This document shows, piece by piece, positions 30,544-39,293 of a stretch of DNA of 64,000 nucleotides. The DNA is from Leeuwenhoekiella blandensis MED217 (GTDB lineage Bacteria; Bacteroidota; Bacteroidia; Flavobacteriales; Flavobacteriaceae), in NCBI RefSeq assembly GCF_000152985.1, contig NZ_CH672395.1:289849-353848 (forward strand). The letters run 5' to 3'. Every line of letters begins with the position of its first letter. The stretch's first letter is position 1. The position numbers were made by a program, and so were the translations under genes. The notes beneath the pieces were generated by a model. The model ran no database searches and had not been told where the DNA came from. It saw only the letters and a program-made list of their open reading frames with translations.

Positions 30544-31305
30544 TCATTTAGCATAAAACCCCTTCGGTTTTGACGCAGTACTGAGGCTTACTTGTTCAAA
30601 ACGTACGGTACTTCGGGGTTGGGTGGGGATGCCGTTCTCTACGGTGTACCAACTGATCGCGTGCGGTAACACGATGCCTTCAACTTCCTGCCAGTCGTGG
30701 TAGGCGATGTAATTCACGCGGTCTGATTTTTTGGCAGCGCCAAAGGTAGCAGTATACCCCAGCCAGCGCATCTGGTGGGTGTTGGGGTCGTAATACAGGT
30801 AATATTCATCGTTAGACGAAGCGCCAATGTTGGCTTCAAACTGCATCTTGATCCCGGGATAGGCGGTGTCTGCTACCTGCAGGGCTTCGGTTTTTTCATA
30901 AATGATCCCTTCATCTGCGAGCACAAAGGGCATGGCATAGAAGTAAAACATCAGGTTGTGGTAAAATGCAGCATTGCCTTTATAGATCGAATCTGGGTCT
31001 TTGACCCATACTTCCTTGCCGTCATAGCCTATGGTCGCCGTACCGATGGCCAAACGGTCTTTACGCGAATGCAGATCGATGGTGTGGACTTCTTCAGTGC
31101 CTTGTTCGGGAACGAGCGTATAGCTTAAGGTTTTAAAAGCATCCCAATCGGCAAGTGTACCGTGCGCGTCCAGCACCTTACTGAAATGTGCAGGATAGCG
31201 TTCAGGAGTTTCCGTCACCGGGGCTACCGGCTGCTCTTTTTTGGAGTTGTTAGAATTGCATGAAAGCGTCAGGATAAAAAGACCGAGGAGGAGTAAAGCG
31301 CGCAT
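30544..31305 (-). CDS. DUF6503-like lipoprotein of unknown function
   Basis: The protein is 253 aa from the ATG at 31305, chosen over a start 129 bases upstream because a lipoprotein leader (LTLSC, lipid Cys near 17) begins here. The body resembles the DUF6503/outer-membrane-lipoprotein-sorting-like families: GKEVWVKDP, DEYYLYYDPNTHQMRWLGY and WQEVEGIVLPHAI, a beta-rich fold that often binds lipids. Function is unknown. About 305 bp of direct repeat lies on each side of it (30114-30418 and 31513-31818). Confidence 0.75.
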   Translation of the reverse strand: MRALLLLGLFILTLSCNSNNSKKEQPVAPVTETPERYPAHFSKVLDAHGTLADWDAFKTLSYTLVPEQGTEEVHTIDLHSRKDRLAIGTATIGYDGKEVWVKDPDSIYKGNAAFYHNLMFYFYAMPFVLADEGIIYEKTEALQVADTAYPGIKMQFEANIGASSNDEYYLYYDPNTHQMRWLGYTATFGAAKKSDRVNYIAYHDWQEVEGIVLPHAISWYTVENGIPTQPRSTVRFEQVSLSTASKPKGFYAK

Positions 31306-31851
31306 ACTAAGGTTTTGGTTGTGAGTTGCTTTAGTCTGCGTGTTTTGGGAATGCTTACAATAGGAGGAGTATTTAGATTTTAGACATGAGAGGTGAGAGG
31401 TGAGAGGGTAGACTAAAGAATCGTTTAAAATCATGTTTGTTCATTTTTTTGCTACCGCTCCTGTCCTTTGGAGTTTCCCGTACCTATTCTGAACCGAGGG
31501 AAGTCTGAATTCGTGTAACTCTTCGGGTATGAAGACTGTCACTTCGAGTGACTGAATACCAGCGGTAGCAGGGATTCAGTTGTATCGAGAAGTCTTTGAA
31601 GTCAGTGCGTCTATAGTTAACCATGTTGCTGTCTCGAAAACTTCTCGATACAATCCTTTCGCGCTCCGGCGCTCAAGCATCACTCGAAGTGACAGGGCGA
31701 AGCGTATTTCGTATTTCCAATTTCTACTTTCGTATTTGACGCTGTCTTTACTCTTTTTTCTATGATCTATTATCTCTTGTCTATCCACCGCAAACTGAAT
31801 ACTGCTACTGCCAACTGCTTATCCGTATTTCTAGGATTTACTTCCTAACCC
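31306..31851. repeat. Repeat region, second copy of the 305-bp direct repeat
   Basis: Positions 31513-31818 repeat 30114-30418, including the facing CACTTCGAGTG arms and the terminal CCACCGCAAACTGAA segment. Positions 31306-31512 are AT-rich with no gene and should hold the promoter of the minus-strand lipoprotein gene; no clear box was found. Confidence 0.75.
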
Positions 31852-32472
31852 TTACTGCAATCCCTCCAAATACTCCCTGAATGCTTCGGTATCATAATCG
31901 GCCATACCCATATGGGTGAGGGCGAGTTTGCCTTGGGCGTTGATGAGGATGGTGGTGGGGAGGCTGCCGGTGTTGTACATATCCGGCAGGTCGTAGGCGA
32001 TGCGGTAAATGGGAAAGTCAAATCCTTTTTTTGCCTTAAAGGCTTTGGCCTTCTCAAAATCGGTATCAAAGGAAACCAGCACAAAGTTCACTTCGTCTTT
32101 TTTGTCGGCATACACCTTAGCGATGCCGGGCATTTCTGCGATACAGGGCGGACACCAGGTCGCCCAGAAGTTGATAAAATAGGGTTGCTTTGGCATATCG
32201 GCAAGGGAGACAAGTTGGTCGTTCTCATCAAAGAACTGTACATTAAGCTCTGCAGGATCGCCCGGGGCTACAGCTTCGCTTTGGGTTCCTTTTACCCGGG
32301 TTTTGGTATCCATATCCGGAACTTCTTTAAGCTGCGGATTCATAATACCCGTTTTCAGGATACCACGTTGCAGGGTCGCTATAATAGGTTTGTGCCATCC
32401 CTGAGAATAGACTAGGAGGAGAATACCGAAGAATAGGCCGTATTTCAACAGGCGTTTTTGTCGTGTGCTCAT
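31852..32472 (-). CDS. TlpA-like thioredoxin-fold protein
   Basis: This 206-aa protein has a single N-terminal membrane anchor (about residues 9-24) and a periplasmic thioredoxin-fold domain of the TlpA/ResA type with WATWCPPC (Cys107, Cys110) and a cis-Pro region at GSLPTTILI. Such proteins reduce disulfides during cytochrome c maturation or in the general envelope. The cbb3 oxidase cluster some 6 kb away needs c-type haem assembly, but a functional link is only suggested. The gene is separated from the upstream galM operon by a terminator. Confidence 0.88.
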   Translation of the reverse strand: MSTRQKRLLKYGLFFGILLLVYSQGWHKPIIATLQRGILKTGIMNPQLKEVPDMDTKTRVKGTQSEAVAPGDPAELNVQFFDENDQLVSLADMPKQPYFINFWATWCPPCIAEMPGIAKVYADKKDEVNFVLVSFDTDFEKAKAFKAKKGFDFPIYRIAYDLPDMYNTGSLPTTILINAQGKLALTHMGMADYDTEAFREYLEGLQ

Positions 32473-32524
32473 AGCGTCAAAAGTAGCAACTCTTGCAGGT
32501 TCTTTACGTAACCAAAGTCACAAA

Positions 32525-32555
32525 AAAAGCCCCTCCATTGCTGGAAGGGCTTTCG
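32525..32555 (-). terminator. Hairpin terminator for the GH43-GH5-galM operon
   Basis: On the minus strand AGCCCTTCC and GGAGGGGCT arms with an AGCAAT loop run into seven T residues (32522-32528). It lies about 130 bases beyond the epimerase stop and before the TlpA-like gene. Confidence 0.75.
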
Positions 32556-32681
32556 GTGAAGGTAAACTGTTTCTGGTGAAGTGTTTTGCGCTGTGAAGGT
32601 TGCGCAACCCACACAAGTTTACCCCTTTCAACACACACGAATAATTATCGTTACACGCAGGGCGTGCGTTTTTAAAATGTA

Positions 32682-33869
32682 TTAAGTTTTAGTAACAGAA
32701 AATTTATAAACGGATGTGCTGGTAAAGGTTTCCCCGGGCTTCAATACAATACTCGGAAATTCCGGTTGATTGGGGGCATCGGGAAAATGCTGTGTTTCTA
32801 GAGCAAAAGCTGTTCTAAAGTCGTCTTTGGCTCCCGTTTTAAAGGTGTTTTTACTTTCCATAAAATTTCCGCTGTAAAACTGCAGGCCGGGTTCTTCGGT
32901 AAAGACCTCCATCACAATCCCGCTTTGATCTCCACTGATCTTCGCGGCAGGCTTTAAGGTTTCCCCAGTGGTATTGAGCACATAATTGTGGTCATAGCCT
33001 TTACCAAAGGTGAGTTGCTCATTGGCAGTTTCTATACGCTCCCCAATGCTATGCTCCTGAGTAAAATCAAAAGGCGTTCCTGCTACCGAGTCTAGCGTTC
33101 CGGTGGGGATCAATCCGCTGTCTACCGGCGTATATTGATCGGCGTTGATCACGAGGCTGTGGTTTAAAATACTTCCGCTGCCTTCCCCGTTCAGGTTGAA
33201 AAACGCGTGATTGGTAAGGTTTATCAGTGTTGTTTGATCGGTAGTCGCTTCATAGTCCATCTTGAGTTCGCGGTCTGCAGTCACGCTATAGGTCACTTTC
33301 ACATCCACATTCCCAGGAAAGCCCATTTCCATATCCGGCGAGCGGTAGGTGAGCATCAGGGTGTGCGCATCGGGTTGGCGCGCATCCCACACTTTATACT
33401 GAAAACCCTGATCCCCACCGTGCAAGGCGTTATCGCCATTGTTTGTAGGCACTTGATATTCTTTGCCGTCCAGGGTGAATTTACCGTTGGCGATGCGGTT
33501 GCCCACACGCCCGATGGTCGCGCCAAAATACGGTTCGCTGGCATCGGCAAATTCCTGTACTCCGGCCATACCCACAACCACGTCGGTCATCTCACCATTC
33601 TTATTGGGCACCCAAAGGCCTACAATACGTCCGCCATAGTTGGTAAAGGCCACTTTAATGTCTTGATTTTCGATCCAGTACAAGTCGGTCTCCTTTCCGT
33701 CTATCGTCTGTTTAAAGGCGGAAGGATCTAAAAGAACCGCTTCAGAAGCTGCTGCTGTGGTTTCCTCTTCCGGCGCGTTGTTTACCATTTCTTTACAGGA
33801 ATAAAAGCTTATGCCCAATGTGGTGATCAGGCATAAGCGGACGCATAATGTGGTTAGATTAATATGCAT
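32682..33869 (-). CDS. galM: Aldose 1-epimerase (mutarotase) lipoprotein
   Basis: This 395-aa protein interconverts alpha and beta anomers of aldoses. It has a lipoprotein leader (SFYSC, lipid Cys near 25) and the galactose-mutarotase fold with GATIGRVGNRIANG, NNGDNALHGGDQGF (catalytic His), NLTNHAFFNL (second His) and EPGLQFYSGNF (catalytic Glu). Its start overlaps the end of the GH5 gene by eleven bases, so it is the last gene of a GH43-GH5-galM operon and probably processes sugars released by those enzymes outside the inner membrane. Confidence 0.95.
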   Translation of the reverse strand: MHINLTTLCVRLCLITTLGISFYSCKEMVNNAPEEETTAAASEAVLLDPSAFKQTIDGKETDLYWIENQDIKVAFTNYGGRIVGLWVPNKNGEMTDVVVGMAGVQEFADASEPYFGATIGRVGNRIANGKFTLDGKEYQVPTNNGDNALHGGDQGFQYKVWDARQPDAHTLMLTYRSPDMEMGFPGNVDVKVTYSVTADRELKMDYEATTDQTTLINLTNHAFFNLNGEGSGSILNHSLVINADQYTPVDSGLIPTGTLDSVAGTPFDFTQEHSIGERIETANEQLTFGKGYDHNYVLNTTGETLKPAAKISGDQSGIVMEVFTEEPGLQFYSGNFMESKNTFKTGAKDDFRTAFALETQHFPDAPNQPEFPSIVLKPGETFTSTSVYKFSVTKT

Positions 33870-34926
33870 CGTTTAATTTTTTAATGAGGTCTACTTCGTC
33901 CTGACGATATGGTGTTCCGTCTTTTCTGAATACATCGTGAAACCATTCTACCGGCTCTTCCCCAGAGTCGATAGGCGTGTCCCAGGCATAGATCGTATTG
34001 GTTTTTCCGTTAACGAGTCCCCAGTTGATCGCACCAATATTGTTTTTGGCCAGCATAGGCAGGGTGGTAGAAAACCGACTGTCGTTAGTACGCGCCATAT
34101 ATTCGGTACAGATCATCGGGCGGTCGTGGGTTTTTAAGAGTTCGATCACGCGGCGGTGCATATCGGCACTTTCATAATCGTGGTAGGTGATGATGTCTGA
34201 GTGCTGCGCCTGAAAGGTGTTGAGCTCCTGGTAGCCCCAGCTCCATAGACCTGCAGAAAGCGGCTGGCTTGGGTTGATCTCCCGTGCCCAGGTGAATACG
34301 CTGGTGAGTAGCGGTAAGCTTTCGGTATTCTTGCCGTTGTTTCCGGGTTCATTATACAAGTCCCAAAACAAGATGCGGTCGTCGTCTTTAAAGGTTTTGA
34401 TGATGTCTTGCACATAAGCCTTTAATTCGGGCGAGTTGGCCATCTCGTTAGAGGCAGGATATCCCGGGTCTTGCATCCAGCCGCTGTTGTGCGTTCCCGG
34501 TTTAGGAGCGCGCTGCTTTCCTATTTTAGGGTTGGCATCCCACACGTCGTCAAAGATCACAAAGATGGTTTTGATGTCGTGTTTATCGGCGATACTCAGG
34601 TAATCTGCCACACGCGCTTTAAAACCTGCTTTATCGGCCTTATAGGCCAGACTGTGCAGGTAGACACGCATCGTATTGAAGCCAATACCGGCGGCATAGC
34701 CCAGTTCACGGTCTATGGTCTCAGCATCATAAGTATCCTCCTGCCACATTTCTAATTGGTTAATGGCGGTACTCGGGATAAAATTGGCTCCGGTGATCCA
34801 GTCGTGCTCGGCATACCAGGCCTTTGCTTTTTCTTTAGACCATTTGTTGGCGTCAAGATTTGCCCCGCTCTGGCTAAAGCCAAAAAAACCAAGAGCGAGC
34901 GCAAATACTAAAAGTGTTTTTTTCAT
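33859..34926 (-). CDS. GH5-like secreted glycoside hydrolase
   Basis: This 355-aa protein has a signal peptide (ending FGFSQ) and a cellulase-type TIM barrel. The acid/base is Glu193 in WDLYNEPG and the nucleophile Glu275 in ICTEYMA, with TMRVYLHSL near residue 85 and a conserved HDY near 249. It is of the kind often labelled beta-1,4-xylanase, cellulase or mannanase-like in Bacteroidota. The subfamily and linkage cannot be decided by eye. It lies 21 bases after the GH43 gene and overlaps galM, so all three are co-transcribed. Confidence 0.82.
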   Translation of the reverse strand: MKKTLLVFALALGFFGFSQSGANLDANKWSKEKAKAWYAEHDWITGANFIPSTAINQLEMWQEDTYDAETIDRELGYAAGIGFNTMRVYLHSLAYKADKAGFKARVADYLSIADKHDIKTIFVIFDDVWDANPKIGKQRAPKPGTHNSGWMQDPGYPASNEMANSPELKAYVQDIIKTFKDDDRILFWDLYNEPGNNGKNTESLPLLTSVFTWAREINPSQPLSAGLWSWGYQELNTFQAQHSDIITYHDYESADMHRRVIELLKTHDRPMICTEYMARTNDSRFSTTLPMLAKNNIGAINWGLVNGKTNTIYAWDTPIDSGEEPVEWFHDVFRKDGTPYRQDEVDLIKKLNDAY

Positions 34927-34947
34927 AATTGAGTTTGGTTACTGTTG

Positions 34948-35997
34948 TTATTCGTTTTCAGAAGGAATGGGTAAAATGACCGAAGTAGGTAAGGGCGTCC
35001 CTATAAAAGGCGTGCCGTCTTCTTGCCAGTAGAGGCGCTGCATACGCGGTGCACGTTTGTTACCGCAGCCTTCTCCGGGATTGGAATTGGCGTGGTATAA
35101 GATCCAGTCTTCTGTTCCGTCAGGAGATTTAAAAAAGGAATTATGTCCCGGCGCGTATACGCTGTTTTCAGGAGTTTGCTGAAAAATAGGTTCTTCTTTT
35201 TTGATCCAGGCCGAAGCATCCATCGGGTCTGTTCCTTCGAGGCTCAGCAAGCCCAAGGCATAAAAATCGGTCCAGCAGCCACTCGCAGAGAATACGATAA
35301 AGAGCTTACCGTCGTGTTCTAAGAATTGCGGACCTTCATTGACAAACACCTGCTCGGGGTTACCTGCCGTACCCAGATCGCCGTTACGCTCCCAGGGGTA
35401 AGTAGGCGAACTGATCTTCACCCGTTTTCCGGAGATGGTAAGCGGGTCGCTCATTTTAGCAATAAATAGATCCTGTTGCCCATTGGAATCTCCTTCCCAG
35501 CCAGACCAGGCCATATACAATTGGTTGTTGTATTCAAACACATTCCCGTCAATTGCCCATTTATCGGAGGGCGCAGCGAGTTTGCCTTTAAATTCCCATT
35601 GGTCATTGAGCGGATTGGCAGACGTGTTTTGCAGCACATACATGCGGTGGTTTTCATTGGTGCCGTTATCGGCAGCTACATATACATACCAGGTGTTGTT
35701 GATGTAATGAATCTCGGGCGCCCAGATGTTTTTGCTGTACTTGGTTCCTTGCGGAGGCGTCCAGATGGTTTTGGACTGTGCTTCACGCAGGTTGGCGAGA
35801 TTCTTGGTTTTCCAGAGCACTACGCGGTTGCCCATGGTATGGGTGTAATAATAATACCCGTTTACATACACGCTAAACGGATCTGCACCTGAGTCTAACA
35901 ACGGGTTTTGAAAGCTTTGTGCAGTAAGCGAGCTGCCCACACACAGGAGTGCGATGAGGTTAAAAAGAAAAAAACGAAGCTTAAGGAACTGAGTCAT
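34948..35997 (-). CDS. GH43 arabinosidase/xylosidase-type enzyme
   Basis: This 349-aa protein has a signal peptide (ending SLTAQ) and a single five-bladed propeller. The GH43 triad is visible: base Asp39 (SGADPF), pKa-modulating Asp150 (WAIDGNVF) and acid Glu221 (VNEGPQF). The C-terminal APGHNSFFKSPDGTEDW and CGNKRAPRMQRLYW segments resemble the alpha-L-arabinofuranosidase/exo-arabinanase subfamilies. It is the first gene of the GH43-GH5-galM operon. Arabinan or arabinoxylan side chains are the likely target. Confidence 0.85.
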   Translation of the reverse strand: MTQFLKLRFFLFNLIALLCVGSSLTAQSFQNPLLDSGADPFSVYVNGYYYYTHTMGNRVVLWKTKNLANLREAQSKTIWTPPQGTKYSKNIWAPEIHYINNTWYVYVAADNGTNENHRMYVLQNTSANPLNDQWEFKGKLAAPSDKWAIDGNVFEYNNQLYMAWSGWEGDSNGQQDLFIAKMSDPLTISGKRVKISSPTYPWERNGDLGTAGNPEQVFVNEGPQFLEHDGKLFIVFSASGCWTDFYALGLLSLEGTDPMDASAWIKKEEPIFQQTPENSVYAPGHNSFFKSPDGTEDWILYHANSNPGEGCGNKRAPRMQRLYWQEDGTPFIGTPLPTSVILPIPSENE

Positions 35998-36174
35998 ACC
36001 AAAGTCGAAAACGTTATAGAAGCGAAATTCAGCAAAGCCGATACAATTGTACCTGTTGGCTTAGCTCATTCTTTCAATAGATCGTTTCAAAATGCTGTTT
36101 TTGAGCAGTATTTGGAGGGTATGAAACAAATTGATGTGTTGTGGGATAAATCTTTTGATAAAAAAATACTGAAC

Positions 36175-36186
36175 TGACAAAAGTCA
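36175..36186. promoter_or_regulatory. Crp/Fnr-type operator TGACAAAAGTCA
   Basis: A perfect TGAC-N4-GTCA palindrome lies 65 bases before the small membrane protein gene. With one flanking base on each side it is the exact reverse complement of 47562-47575, beside the Crp/Fnr regulator gene. Crp/Fnr proteins bind such two-fold sites, and the shared sequence links this unit to the regulator at 47606. A TAATTTG sequence at about 36224-36230 may be the -7 region. Confidence 0.65.
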
Positions 36187-36251
36187 TAAAATAGGTTGCA
36201 CTTGACTGGTACTTTTACCCTGTAATTTGATATTAATTAAATTTTTCAGGT

Positions 36252-36536
36252 ATGACAACGCTATCAAAATTTCAGAACGACTTTACAAACAATATCATTG
36301 GCTATTCAGCTATAGGCATCATTCTAAGTACATGTTTAGGATCGGTTGCGATTATGACCACGTTGATGCATGGGCATACGTTACTACAAATGCTTTTTGT
36401 GATGATCACCGTTGTTTTTTGCAGTATGCATAATGCATCAATTCTTACAGTTCAAAAGCCGCAGTTAATTTTTAAACTGCTGATTGCAAGTACTGTGGTA
36501 AACACCTTGATCATTGTCGGAGGTATGCTTCTTTAA
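36252..36536 (+). CDS. Small membrane protein of unknown function
   Basis: This 94-aa protein has three hydrophobic segments (about residues 15-41, 44-62 and 72-92). I know no named family. It lies between a Crp/Fnr-type site and hemN, so it is a candidate low-oxygen-induced protein. A strong hairpin separates it from hemN (36593-36628), so the two may or may not be co-transcribed. Confidence 0.65.
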   Translation: MTTLSKFQNDFTNNIIGYSAIGIILSTCLGSVAIMTTLMHGHTLLQMLFVMITVVFCSMHNASILTVQKPQLIFKLLIASTVVNTLIIVGGMLL

Positions 36537-36592
36537 GGGCAGTAGATAACGTATTCAACGTTTTACAAGAACCTAAACCCGATTCTCAACCC

Positions 36593-36628
36593 TACTTCCG
36601 GAAACCTGTACAATGGGTTTCCGGGAGT
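36593..36628. promoter_or_regulatory. Strong hairpin between small ORF and hemN
   Basis: CCGGAAACC and GGTTTCCGG arms (36598-36606 and 36616-36624), extendable by three pairs with one mismatch, enclose TGTACAATG. The hairpin ends 18 bases before the hemN ATG and is followed by TTCTTTTGATT. It may be a terminator for the small gene or an mRNA structure controlling hemN translation. Confidence 0.55.
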
Positions 36629-36645
36629 TCTTTTGATTAGAAAAA

Positions 36646-38007
36646 ATGACAACTCTAGTACGTAAATATAATGTTCCCGGCCCACGGTATACCAGCTATC
36701 CTACCGTGCCGTATTGGGATCAGGAAGCCTTTAGCCTTAAAGACTGGAAAGCCACCTTTAAAGCCAGTTTTTTAGAAAGCAATAAACGTGAGGGCATCAG
36801 CCTGTACATTCACTTACCCTTTTGTGAGTCGATGTGTACCTTTTGCGGCTGTACCAAACGCATTACCAAGAACCACAGTGTCGAAACGCCTTATATCGAT
36901 GCGGTGTTAAAAGAGCTCGCACTGTACAGAAGCTTTGTAGGGGAGCGACCTGTAATTCAACAAGTGCATCTAGGTGGGGGCACCCCCACCTTTTTTTCAG
37001 AACACAACCTTGCCCGTCTCATCAATGGCATTTTTAAACATGCCGATAAAGCGCCGCAGTGCGAGATGAGTTTTGAGGGGCATCCTAACAATACCACGCT
37101 TGAGCATCTGGAGACTTTGGCTTCTTTTGGTTTTAAACGGGTGTGTTACGGGGTACAGGATTACAACGAGACCGTGCAGAAAGCCATCAATCGCATTCAG
37201 CCTTTTGCGCATGTACAACGCGCTACAGATCAGGCACGACAGGCGGGGTATACCTCAGTGGGACATGATATTATTTTCGGTTTGCCCTTTCAAAAACTGG
37301 AGCACGTAAAAAATACCATCGAGAAAACCATACAGCTCTTTCCAGATCGTATTGCGTTTTACAGCTATGCACACGTGCCGTGGATCAAAGGCAACGGGCA
37401 ACGCGGATATGATGAAGCCAATTTGCCTACGGCGGAAGAAAAGCGCGAGCAGTATGAGGTAGGAAAACAGCTGCTTGCCGAAGCGGGATATGTAGAGATC
37501 GGGATGGATCACTTTGCCTTACCTACCGATGCGTTATTTCACGCGCAGCAGGAAGAGCGCATCCACCGCAACTTTATGGGCTATAATGCTTCAAAAACGC
37601 AGGTGATGCTGGGATTGGGCGTATCGGCCATAAGTGATAGCTGGTACAGTTTTGCACAAAACGTAAAAGGCATTAATGAATATTATCACCTGTTAGAAAA
37701 TGACATTCTACCGGTGTTTAGAGGACATATTCTTACCGAAGAAGACTTAAAAATACGTCAACACATCCTTAACCTGATGTGTCATTTTAAAACCAGTTGG
37801 GAGACGCCGGCGCTTTATTTTGACGAATTGCCTGAGGTGTTGATCAAACTGAAAGAACTGGAAGCCGACGGACTGCTCATTTTTGAGCATAAAGGCTTAC
37901 GAGTAACCGAAAAAGGAAAGCCGTTTGTGCGCAACGTGTGTTTGCCTTTTGATTTGCGTTTACAGCGTAACAAACCGGAAACCAAGCTTTTTTCGATGAC
38001 CATTTGA
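36646..38007 (+). CDS. hemN: Oxygen-independent coproporphyrinogen III oxidase
   Basis: This 453-aa radical-SAM enzyme decarboxylates coproporphyrinogen III to protoporphyrinogen IX in haem synthesis without oxygen. The iron-sulfur motif CESMCTFCGC (CxxxCxxC plus the extra HemN-type Cys) is near residue 62, followed by LGGGTPTFF, and the product has the full HemN length. The VPGPRYTSYPTVP opening near residue 9 is typical of true HemN rather than HemW. Its position next to an Fnr-like site and close to the cbb3 operon fits induction at low oxygen. A clear terminator follows. Confidence 0.95.
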   Translation: MTTLVRKYNVPGPRYTSYPTVPYWDQEAFSLKDWKATFKASFLESNKREGISLYIHLPFCESMCTFCGCTKRITKNHSVETPYIDAVLKELALYRSFVGERPVIQQVHLGGGTPTFFSEHNLARLINGIFKHADKAPQCEMSFEGHPNNTTLEHLETLASFGFKRVCYGVQDYNETVQKAINRIQPFAHVQRATDQARQAGYTSVGHDIIFGLPFQKLEHVKNTIEKTIQLFPDRIAFYSYAHVPWIKGNGQRGYDEANLPTAEEKREQYEVGKQLLAEAGYVEIGMDHFALPTDALFHAQQEERIHRNFMGYNASKTQVMLGLGVSAISDSWYSFAQNVKGINEYYHLLENDILPVFRGHILTEEDLKIRQHILNLMCHFKTSWETPALYFDELPEVLIKLKELEADGLLIFEHKGLRVTEKGKPFVRNVCLPFDLRLQRNKPETKLFSMTI

Positions 38008-38043
38008 GTCAGGCCAGGCTCATTTGATTTTTTTGATTGGTGA

Positions 38044-38076
38044 AAGCCTGCTCCTGTGACCGGAGCAGGCTTTTTT
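38044..38076 (+). terminator. Hairpin terminator after hemN
   Basis: AAGCCTGCTCC and GGAGCAGGCTT arms with a TGTGACC loop are followed by six T residues. Confidence 0.88.
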
Positions 38077-38582
38077 CTTTAATTGCTTTTGTTCATTTTT
38101 TCCATCGATGAAAAAACGAACCAAAAAAATCTAGGCTTATTTTTAGACCCTTGAAAACTACGCAAACGCCTTTGCCTGCGGATGGCAAACCGCTGCGCTA
38201 GGCCATCCTCCACTGCCCACCGCTGAGTCGCCCGCTTGTTTTACTACAGCTCTAAAAAGTAGGCCGGTGCTGACGTTGAAATAGAAATCAGATTTCAGAA
38301 GAGAGACAAAAGATGAATTACTCATACCTGTAGGGTTAAACGAATTCAAAATTCCCTCGGTTCAGAATAGGCGCAGGACGTTCCGAAGAACAGGAGCGAT
38401 AGCGACGCGGAACGTACAAGACGGTTTTTGCGATAGCGAAAAAATTCCTAAGCGAGGGGGTCTTTTCTTTTGTTACTTTTCTTTGGACAAGCAAAGAAAA
38501 GTAAGGAGTCTAATGATGTGGAGGATTATACAAACCGACTTTAGAAGGTTCCTAACTTACTTAGCGTAATAAAGAAATAAGT
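38077..38582. repeat. Repeat region between hemN and the cco cluster
   Basis: No gene is supported. Positions 38131-38248 are a reversed partial copy of the 1021-1351/2943-3274 element, with the extension TTTTTCCATCGATG (38096-38110) shared with the second copy. Positions 38340-38500 carry the CCCTCGGTTCAGAATAG and AAGCGAGGGGGTC...TTGGACAAGC modules, with a TTTTTGCGATAGCGAAAAA hairpin variant at about 38424-38442. Confidence 0.75.
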
Positions 38583-39290
38583 TTAATGACAACTATGCGT
38601 TGCTGAGACTTCTGCTACAGCGACTTGATTGGAGGGTGAGATGTAGGGAATGCCCAGCCCGAGCCCGCGTAGGATAAACAGGCAGCCCATAAGCACTACG
38701 GCTACGGGAATGGCTTTAACCAGCAGCTGTTTGGTTTTTCCCTTTAAGAAATTACCAAGGTAAATGGCGGTGGTCATAAGCGGCAGGGTGCCTAATCCAA
38801 AAAACAGCATATAGACGCCGCCTTGTACACCACCACCGGAAGCGATGGCTCCAAAGATCGCCATATAGACCAAGCCACAGGGAAGGAGACCGTTTAAGAG
38901 GCCCAGCGTGAAAAAGGTAGACGCCTTCTTCTTTTTTAACTGAACGCCCAACGCGGTTTTGAGTCGGCTTACCAGGCGGTAAGCAGGTTTAGAAAAGCTG
39001 TAGGTTCCCATACGCTTGTGGGGTATGAGGATCACCAGGATCATCAAAACCCCAACAGCGATAGAGACTTGTTGTTGCAGGCCAAAAAGTTGGAGTCCAC
39101 GACCCAGATAGCCCAATACCAATCCCAGCATCGCGTAGGTGAAGAGTCGGCCGCTGTGGTAACTCAGCACCTGAAAAAAGCGCTTAACGGGATTGTTGCG
39201 ATCTACCGGCATGAGAAAGGCGATGGGGCCACACATACCTACGCAGTGAAAACTACCCAAAAGTCCAAAAAGTAATGCCGTCCAGATCAT
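38583..39290 (-). CDS. TauE/SafE-like (DsbD-type) membrane protein of the cco cluster
   Basis: This 235-aa inner-membrane protein has about six transmembrane segments and the repeated signature GSFHCVGMCGP near the start and NGLLPCGLVYMAI in the second half. It belongs to the sulfite-exporter TauE/cytochrome-biogenesis-like family that regularly ends Bacteroidota cbb3 oxidase operons. A role in copper delivery or oxidase assembly is likely from context, but the substrate is unknown. It follows ccoH by three bases. Confidence 0.85.
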   Translation of the reverse strand: MIWTALLFGLLGSFHCVGMCGPIAFLMPVDRNNPVKRFFQVLSYHSGRLFTYAMLGLVLGYLGRGLQLFGLQQQVSIAVGVLMILVILIPHKRMGTYSFSKPAYRLVSRLKTALGVQLKKKKASTFFTLGLLNGLLPCGLVYMAIFGAIASGGGVQGGVYMLFFGLGTLPLMTTAIYLGNFLKGKTKQLLVKAIPVAVVLMGCLFILRGLGLGIPYISPSNQVAVAEVSATHSCH

Positions 39291-39293
39291 CGT

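Noticed and set aside
33207-33731. 174-aa plus-strand frame opposite galM
   Set aside because: It is the antisense shadow of the epimerase gene, whose catalytic motifs are clear.
35908-36177. 89-aa plus-strand frame overlapping the GH43 start, with a protein-like tail (VPVGLAHSFNRSFQNAVF)
   Set aside because: Its first third is the antisense of the GH43 signal peptide. The tail could be a gene remnant, but there is no independent start, no promoter and no recognised family.
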